NCBI GenBank assembly: GCA_964483585.1
Contig: CAZABH010000006.1
Location: 29,983 to 93,982, forward strand
DNA length: 64,000 bases
Direction: 5' to 3'
Origin: SZUA-430 sp964483585
GTDB lineage: Bacteria > Pseudomonadota > Alphaproteobacteria > Micropepsales > Micropepsaceae
The translations under genes were made by a program, and so were the position numbers. Every line of letters begins with the position of its first letter. The stretch's first letter is position 1. Shown here piece by piece: positions 59,643 to 64,000 of this stretch. Under the pieces are notes generated by a model that was not told the DNA's origin, did not search any database, and saw only the letters and a program-made list of their open reading frames with translations.

Positions 59643-60633
59643 GGGCATAGGACTCAAGCCGCGCCGCGAAGTCATGGGTGATCGTGAGAACGATCACCTC
59701 GTCGGCGCCATAGGCAGCAGCCATCTTCTCGAGGCCAGCCCTGACCTGCGACGGCGTCCCCGTGACACCGCGTGCAGCGATCGCGCGCAACATCACGCGA
59801 TCCTGCGGCGTATAGGGATAGGCCTGAGCTTCCTCGGGAGACGGGAAGGGACCTGCCTGGTTCCGCAGCAACTGCATGACCCAGAGATTGCGGGTCGCGC
59901 ACAACCGCTCGGCCTCGTCCTCTGTCTCGGCCGCAAGGGCGAACACCGCCAGCGCGACGCGGGGTTGCTCGCCATCCTGGCGCGGCTTGAAGCTGTTGCG
60001 ATAGACCGCTGCAGCCTCGGGCCCGCTGTCATCGGGCGAGATGAACTGCGCGAAGGCAAGCGGCATACCGAGCTCGGCCGCATAAAGAGCGCCATTCACG
60101 CTCGACGCCAGCATCCACATCTCGGGCAGGCCCGGCCCGCGCGGCGAGGCGTGCACATGGCGAAACGGATGATCCTCCGGCCACTGCGCAAGGCCCGCCG
60201 ACTCTTCCAGGTAATGCCGCAGCATCTCGGCCTGCTGCGGGAACACACCGATGTCATAGGCCTTTGGCCCGGATTGCAGCGCCACCGCCGTGCGACCATC
60301 GGCGCCCGGCGCCCGCCCGATCGCAAGGTCGATCCGCCCGGGGTACAGCGTCTCGAGCATGCGGAAATTCTCGGCCACTTTCAGCGGGCTGTAATGCGGC
60401 AGCATGATGCCACCCGACCCCAGGCGAATGCGCTGCGTCTCTGCGCCCACCCGCGCCATGAGCACCTCCGGTGTCGAGCCGGCAAAGGACGTCGTGTTGT
60501 GGTGCTCGGCCATCCAGAAACGGTGGAAGCCCAGCCGCTCGCTCTCCTTCGCAAGCGCGATGGTCTCCAGCACGGCATCACGCGCCGTGCCGCCCTTGCG
60601 GATGGGGGACTGGTCGAGAACCGAAAGCCGCAT
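59584..60633 (-). CDS. LLM-class flavin-dependent oxidoreductase
   Basis: A 349-residue luciferase-like TIM-barrel monooxygenase or reductase. The opening SVLDQSPIRKGGTARDAVLE, WMAEHHNTTSFAGSTPEVLM, RIRLGSGGIMLPHYSPLKVA, IDLAIGRAPGADGRTA and the late LRAIAARGVTGTPSQVRAGL are those of the MsnO8-type LLM class, which uses FMN. The substrate is not known. It sits 3 bp after the CoA-transferase gene on the same strand, so a common pathway is likely. The 3' end overlaps the convergent transporter gene by 59 bp. Confidence 0.93.
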   Translation of the reverse strand: MRLSVLDQSPIRKGGTARDAVLETIALAKESERLGFHRFWMAEHHNTTSFAGSTPEVLMARVGAETQRIRLGSGGIMLPHYSPLKVAENFRMLETLYPGRIDLAIGRAPGADGRTAVALQSGPKAYDIGVFPQQAEMLRHYLEESAGLAQWPEDHPFRHVHASPRGPGLPEMWMLASSVNGALYAAELGMPLAFAQFISPDDSGPEAAAVYRNSFKPRQDGEQPRVALAVFALAAETEDEAERLCATRNLWVMQLLRNQAGPFPSPEEAQAYPYTPQDRVMLRAIAARGVTGTPSQVRAGLEKMAAAYGADEVIVLTITHDFAARLESYALIAKAFGLASLPHALHATR

Positions 60634-60636
60634 CCT

Positions 60637-61839
60637 TCAGCCCGCCCGCTTCGCGACGACGGCGCCAAGCCCGAAAAGCTGGGATATCTCCCCATCGCTA
60701 TAGCCCGCCGCGCGCAGGACATCTTCGTTGTCGGCGCCGAAGTCAGGCGGCGTGTGCCGCATCGAGCCCGGCGTCCGCCCCATCTTCACCGGCGTGCCGA
60801 TGCCGCGATAGCCGTCCGCCTCGATGACCATGCCGCGCACCTGGGTTTGCGGATCGGTCAGCGTTTCCTCGATCGTGTTGAGCGGTCCTGCCGGGACGCC
60901 GGCCTTGAGCAAGGCCAGGGACACAGCAACCCCATCGACACCGGCAAGCCGCGCGCGCAGGATAGCCGTCAGCGCCTCGCGGTTCGCATTCCGGTTGGGC
61001 ACGGAACCAAAGCGGGGATCGCGCGCGACATCATCCAGTTCCAGCACAGCCATCGCCTTTCGGAACTGCGGCTCGTTTCCGATGCCGAGATAAATGGGCC
61101 GCGTCGCGGTCGCAAAAAGGTCATAAGGCGCAAGGTTGGGATGAGCATTGCCCAGCAGTCTTGGCAACCGCCCCCCCATCAGCCAGTTGCCCGAATGCGG
61201 GTGCAGGATCGAGATGCCGGCATCATAGAGCGCGACCTCGACAAACTGTCCCCGCCCTGAACCCTGCCGCTCGACAAGCGCCATCAGGATGCCAATGACA
61301 AGGTTGAGCCCCGTCGTCATGTCGACCATCGGCACGCCCAGCTTCACGGGCCCCGACTCCGGCGAGCCATTGCAGGACGAAAGCCCCACCATGGTCTGCA
61401 CGATCGCATCATAGCCGGGCATCCCACCAAGCGGACCGTCCGCCCCGAAGCCCGTCACGCGCGCATGGACGAGCCTTGGAAACCTGGCGCAGAGGACGTC
61501 AAACCCCATGCCCCATTTCTCGAGCGTGCCATGCTTGAAGTTTTCGACCAGAACGTCTGCGTCGGCCAGCAGGCGGAACACGACCTCGCGCGCCTCGGGT
61601 TTGGTGAGGTCAAGCGCCATGCCCCGCTTGTTGCGGTTGATGTTGGTGTAATAGGCCGAAGCACCTGAAGAGGCATCATCGTTGCGGAAGGGCGGACCCC
61701 ATTCCCGCGTCTCGTCGCCGGACGGCGGCTCGACCTTGATGACCTCGGCCCCATGGTCGCCCAGGATCTGCGTCGCGTAGGGACCTGCCAGCACCCGGCT
61801 GAGGTCAACAACCTTGATACCGGCCAGCGCGCCCGTCAT
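60637..61839 (-). CDS. CaiB/BaiF-family CoA transferase
   Basis: A 400-residue class III CoA transferase. The N-terminal GIKVVDLSRVLAGPYATQIL and GDHGAEVIKVEPPSGDETRE, NRNKRGMALDLTKPEA, VLVENFKHGTLEKWGMG and the catalytic aspartate in GGMPGYDAIVQTMVGL are all present. These enzymes move CoA between carboxylic acids, for example activating a branched or terpenoid acid. With the acyl-CoA dehydrogenase and AtuA-like genes next to it, a catabolic function on a branched acyl-CoA is likely. Confidence 0.92.
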   Translation of the reverse strand: MTGALAGIKVVDLSRVLAGPYATQILGDHGAEVIKVEPPSGDETREWGPPFRNDDASSGASAYYTNINRNKRGMALDLTKPEAREVVFRLLADADVLVENFKHGTLEKWGMGFDVLCARFPRLVHARVTGFGADGPLGGMPGYDAIVQTMVGLSSCNGSPESGPVKLGVPMVDMTTGLNLVIGILMALVERQGSGRGQFVEVALYDAGISILHPHSGNWLMGGRLPRLLGNAHPNLAPYDLFATATRPIYLGIGNEPQFRKAMAVLELDDVARDPRFGSVPNRNANREALTAILRARLAGVDGVAVSLALLKAGVPAGPLNTIEETLTDPQTQVRGMVIEADGYRGIGTPVKMGRTPGSMRHTPPDFGADNEDVLRAAGYSDGEISQLFGLGAVVAKRAG

Positions 61840-61947
61840 CTCTGGCCCCGCATGGTCTCACTCATGAATTGCTCCGCAAAAACGGTTGGAATAGGCTGCG
61901 CGCCCAGTCAAGAGTCAACCTCAGTCTAGCACAGCCGGAACCCGCGC

Positions 61948-63096
61948 ATGGCCCTCGACCTCGAAACCCGCAACCAGCTCATTTCCTCCGTCCGCCGCTT
62001 CGTGACCGAGCGGCTTGTCCCGATCGAGGACAAGACGGCGCGGGAGGATCTCGTCCCCGACGATGTCGTTGCGGAAATGAAGCAACTGGGCCTCTTCGGC
62101 ATCTCGATCCCCACCGAATTCGGCGGCCTTGGCCTGACCATGGAGGAAGAGGTGCTGGTCTGCTTCGAGCTGGGTCAGACCTCGCCGGCCTTCCGCTCCG
62201 TTATCGGCACCAATGTCGGCATCGGCAGCCAGGGTGTGGTCATGTTCGGCAATGATGCCCAGAAGAAGGAGTGGTTACCCAAGCTAGCCAGTGGCGAGGC
62301 CATCGCCTCGTTTTGCCTGACCGAGCCGGGTGCAGGTTCCGACGCGGCTTCGGTCCGCACCACGGCCATCCGCAAGGGCGACCACTATGTCGTGAATGGC
62401 ACCAAGCGTTACATCACGAACGCCAACAAGGCGCAGGTGTTCACCCTGATGGCGCGCACCGACCCGACCAACAAGGGGGCAGGCGGCATCTCGGCCTTCT
62501 TCGTGCCATCCGGCCTCAAGGGCATCACCATCGGCAAGCCCGAGCGCAAGATGGGCCAGCAGGGCGCGCATATCTGCGACGTCGTGTTCGAGGACTGCCA
62601 CGTCCCCGCATCATGCCTGCTCGGCCAGGAGGGGCAGGGCTTCCGCGTTGCCATGCAGGTACTCGACCGCGGCCGGCTGCACATCGCCGCCGTCTGCGTG
62701 GGTGTGGCCGAGCGACTGATCCGTGATGCAGCGAAATATGCAATGGAGCGCGAGCAATTCGGCCAGAAGATCGGGGAATTCCAGCTTATCCAGGCCATGC
62801 TCGCCGACAGCAAGACCGAAGCCTACGCTGCGCGCTGCATGGTTCTCGATGGCGCCCGCAAGCGTGATGCTGGCGAGAGCGTCACCATGGAAGCCTCATG
62901 TGCCAAGTACTTCGCCTCCGAGATGGTCGGCCGCGTCGCCGATCGTGCAGTGCAGATCCATGGCGGGGCAGGCTATGTCTCCGATTATGGTGTCGAGCGC
63001 TTCTACCGCGACGTTCGCATTTTCCGCATCTACGAAGGGACCAGCCAGGTCCAGCAACTCGTCATCGCCAAGAACCTCATGAAGTCGCTGGGGTGA
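61948..63096 (+). CDS. Acyl-CoA dehydrogenase
   Basis: A 382-residue FAD-dependent dehydrogenase. The first helical domain (VAEMKQLGLFGISIPTEFGG), the beta domain with ASFCLTEPGAGSDAASVRTT, the FAD-contact RPRW-type VNGTKRYITNANKAQVFTLM, and the C-terminal helical domain with QIHGGAGYVSDYGVERFYRD and the catalytic-base motif IYEGTSQVQQ are complete. The Glu in YEGT is the usual general base of short- and branched-chain enzymes, but the substrate is unknown. It is divergent from the CoA-transferase gene and 67 bp upstream of the AtuA-like gene, same strand. Confidence 0.94.
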   Translation: MALDLETRNQLISSVRRFVTERLVPIEDKTAREDLVPDDVVAEMKQLGLFGISIPTEFGGLGLTMEEEVLVCFELGQTSPAFRSVIGTNVGIGSQGVVMFGNDAQKKEWLPKLASGEAIASFCLTEPGAGSDAASVRTTAIRKGDHYVVNGTKRYITNANKAQVFTLMARTDPTNKGAGGISAFFVPSGLKGITIGKPERKMGQQGAHICDVVFEDCHVPASCLLGQEGQGFRVAMQVLDRGRLHIAAVCVGVAERLIRDAAKYAMEREQFGQKIGEFQLIQAMLADSKTEAYAARCMVLDGARKRDAGESVTMEASCAKYFASEMVGRVADRAVQIHGGAGYVSDYGVERFYRDVRIFRIYEGTSQVQQLVIAKNLMKSLG

Positions 63097-63163
63097 TAGA
63101 GGGTTCAGGCGTATTTGCGCCTTCGCGTGACCCACTCGGCTTCCATCTCGCAAGGACACTCAC

Positions 63164-64000
63164 GTGACCAAGACCATCCGCATCGGCTGCGCGTCCGGCT
63201 TCTGGGGCGACAGCTTCACCGCAGCCCCGCAGCTCGTCCGTCATGGAAACATCGATTATCTCGTCTTCGACTATCTGGCCGAGATCACCATGTCGATCCT
63301 TGCCCGCGCACGAGGGAAGGACCCGAACCTCGGCTACGCGCATGATTTCGTGACCGTCACCATGGCGCAGATCGCCCGCGAGGTGGCCGAGAAGAAAATC
63401 AAGGTCATCGCGAATGCAGGCGGCGTTAACCCCAAGGGCTGTGCGAAGGCTCTTGAGGCCTTGCTGGCCAAGCAGGGTGTGGACCTGAAGGTCGCCTATA
63501 TCGAGGGGGATGACGTGCTGCCCCAGCTCGAAAAATGGAAGAGCGCCGGCATCCAGGAGATGTTCACGGGCCAGGCGCTCCCCGAAAAACCCGTCAGCAT
63601 GAATGTCTATCTCGGCGGCTTCCCGGTCGCGGCCGCTCTCGCGGCAGGTGCTGACGTCGTCATCACAGGTCGCTGTGTCGATAGCGCCGTCACGCTGGGC
63701 GCCTGCATCCACGAGTTCGGCTGGACGCCGAAGGACTTCGACAAGCTTGCTGGCGGAAGCCTTGCAGGCCACATCGTCGAATGCGGCGCCCAGGCTTGCG
63801 GCGGCATATTCACCGACTGGGACCAGGTCCCCGACTGGGAGAACATCGGCTACGCGATCGCCGAAGTTGCAGCAGACGGCAGCTTCATCGCCACCAAGCC
63901 TGAAGGCACAGGTGGCCTTGTCTCGGTTGGCACCGTGGGCGAGCAGATGCTCTACGAGATCGGCGACCCGCAGGCCTACATGCTGCCGGACGTCGTCTGC
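63164..64000 (+). CDS. AtuA-like (DUF1446) protein, cut by the right edge
   Basis: The N-terminal 279 residues of an acyclic-terpene-utilisation AtuA family protein. IRIGCASGFWGDSFTAAPQL, DYLVFDYLAEITMSILARAR, IANAGGVNPKGCAKALEALL, AALAAGADVVITGRCVDSAV and AQACGGIFTDWDQVPDWENI are the conserved DUF1446 blocks. AtuA is needed for growth on citronellol and geraniol in Pseudomonas, with an uncertain role. The GTG start at 63164 fits the frame; the coding frame is open at the window end. The acyl-CoA dehydrogenase 67 bp upstream supports a degradative operon. Confidence 0.9.
   Translation, partial: MTKTIRIGCASGFWGDSFTAAPQLVRHGNIDYLVFDYLAEITMSILARARGKDPNLGYAHDFVTVTMAQIAREVAEKKIKVIANAGGVNPKGCAKALEALLAKQGVDLKVAYIEGDDVLPQLEKWKSAGIQEMFTGQALPEKPVSMNVYLGGFPVAAALAAGADVVITGRCVDSAVTLGACIHEFGWTPKDFDKLAGGSLAGHIVECGAQACGGIFTDWDQVPDWENIGYAIAEVAADGSFIATKPEGTGGLVSVGTVGEQMLYEIGDPQAYMLPDVVC

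Noticed and set aside
59674..61260. 528-residue ORF on the plus strand
   Set aside because: Antisense to the monooxygenase and CoA-transferase genes; very Arg/His-rich shadow.
1..64000. tRNA, rRNA, insertion sequences or prophage
   Set aside because: No cloverleaf, transposase, integrase or structural phage gene was recognised; the orphan methyltransferase alone is not enough for a prophage call.

Overview
The window is a GC-rich, densely coded chromosomal segment from an alphaproteobacterium. Pointers are the order TPR protein-ispE-polyprenyl synthase-DUF2007-trmN-like-S49 peptidase, the split c-type cytochrome maturation genes ccmF/G/H/I, FabI-type enoyl reductase, a CbpA-type DnaJ, and operons with 4-bp ATGA stop-start overlaps. 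I cannot name a genus. I see no rRNA, tRNA, CRISPR array, insertion sequence or prophage. One 100-N assembly gap lies at 40446-40545.

Layout. 1-7.3 kb: TPR protein (cut by the left edge), ispE, a long-chain polyprenyl diphosphate synthase on the other strand, then a co-directional run of DUF2007, tRNA-methyltransferase-like, S49 peptidase, small zinc-ribbon membrane protein, orphan NPPY methyltransferase and MBL hydrolase. 7.3-12.6 kb: a subtilase autotransporter, a ZntB/CorA-type channel, a histone-deacetylase-like hydrolase and a rhomboid protease. 12.8-18.3 kb: xseB-ispA-dxs-rlmD-like-methyltransferase, which with ispE gives a large part of isoprenoid synthesis. 18.3-19 kb: a vapBC toxin-antitoxin pair with a near-consensus promoter. 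19-24 kb: aroC, fabI, DUF2237, and a metallophosphatase/glycosyltransferase pair. 24-33 kb: PLP enzymes, a DUF885 peptidase, a TetR regulator with two matching palindromes, DnaJ, a Sel1 lipoprotein, pdxH and a cation efflux protein.

33-43 kb is envelope and secretion oriented: a HET-C/phospholipase-C-like exported protein, a type I secretion ABC/HlyD pair, an outer-membrane barrel protein, an exported subtilase with a charged tandem-repeat region that spans the assembly gap, an ECF sigma/anti-sigma pair divergent from it, and a SCO protein. 43-49.5 kb is a type II secretion operon in the order F-H-I-J-K-O-E-G that lacks the secretin D and the C, L and M genes. 49.5-53.4 kb carries ccmI-H-G-F on the opposite strand, followed by rlmE and a Ppx/GppA phosphatase.

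55-64 kb holds an uncharacterised exported protein, a concentrative nucleoside transporter, a small membrane protein, a GPH/MFS transporter, and a catabolic group (luciferase-like monooxygenase, CoA transferase, acyl-CoA dehydrogenase, AtuA-like protein cut by the right edge) that suggests breakdown of an acyclic terpene or branched acyl-CoA.

The most distinctive signals are the gap-split repeat subtilase beside the ECF sigma operon, the secretin-less T2SS operon headed by a 27-bp inverted repeat, the vapBC promoter with a tandem 10-bp repeat over its -10 element, the paired 16-bp palindromes upstream of the TetR gene, and stacked hairpins in a convergent intergenic region.
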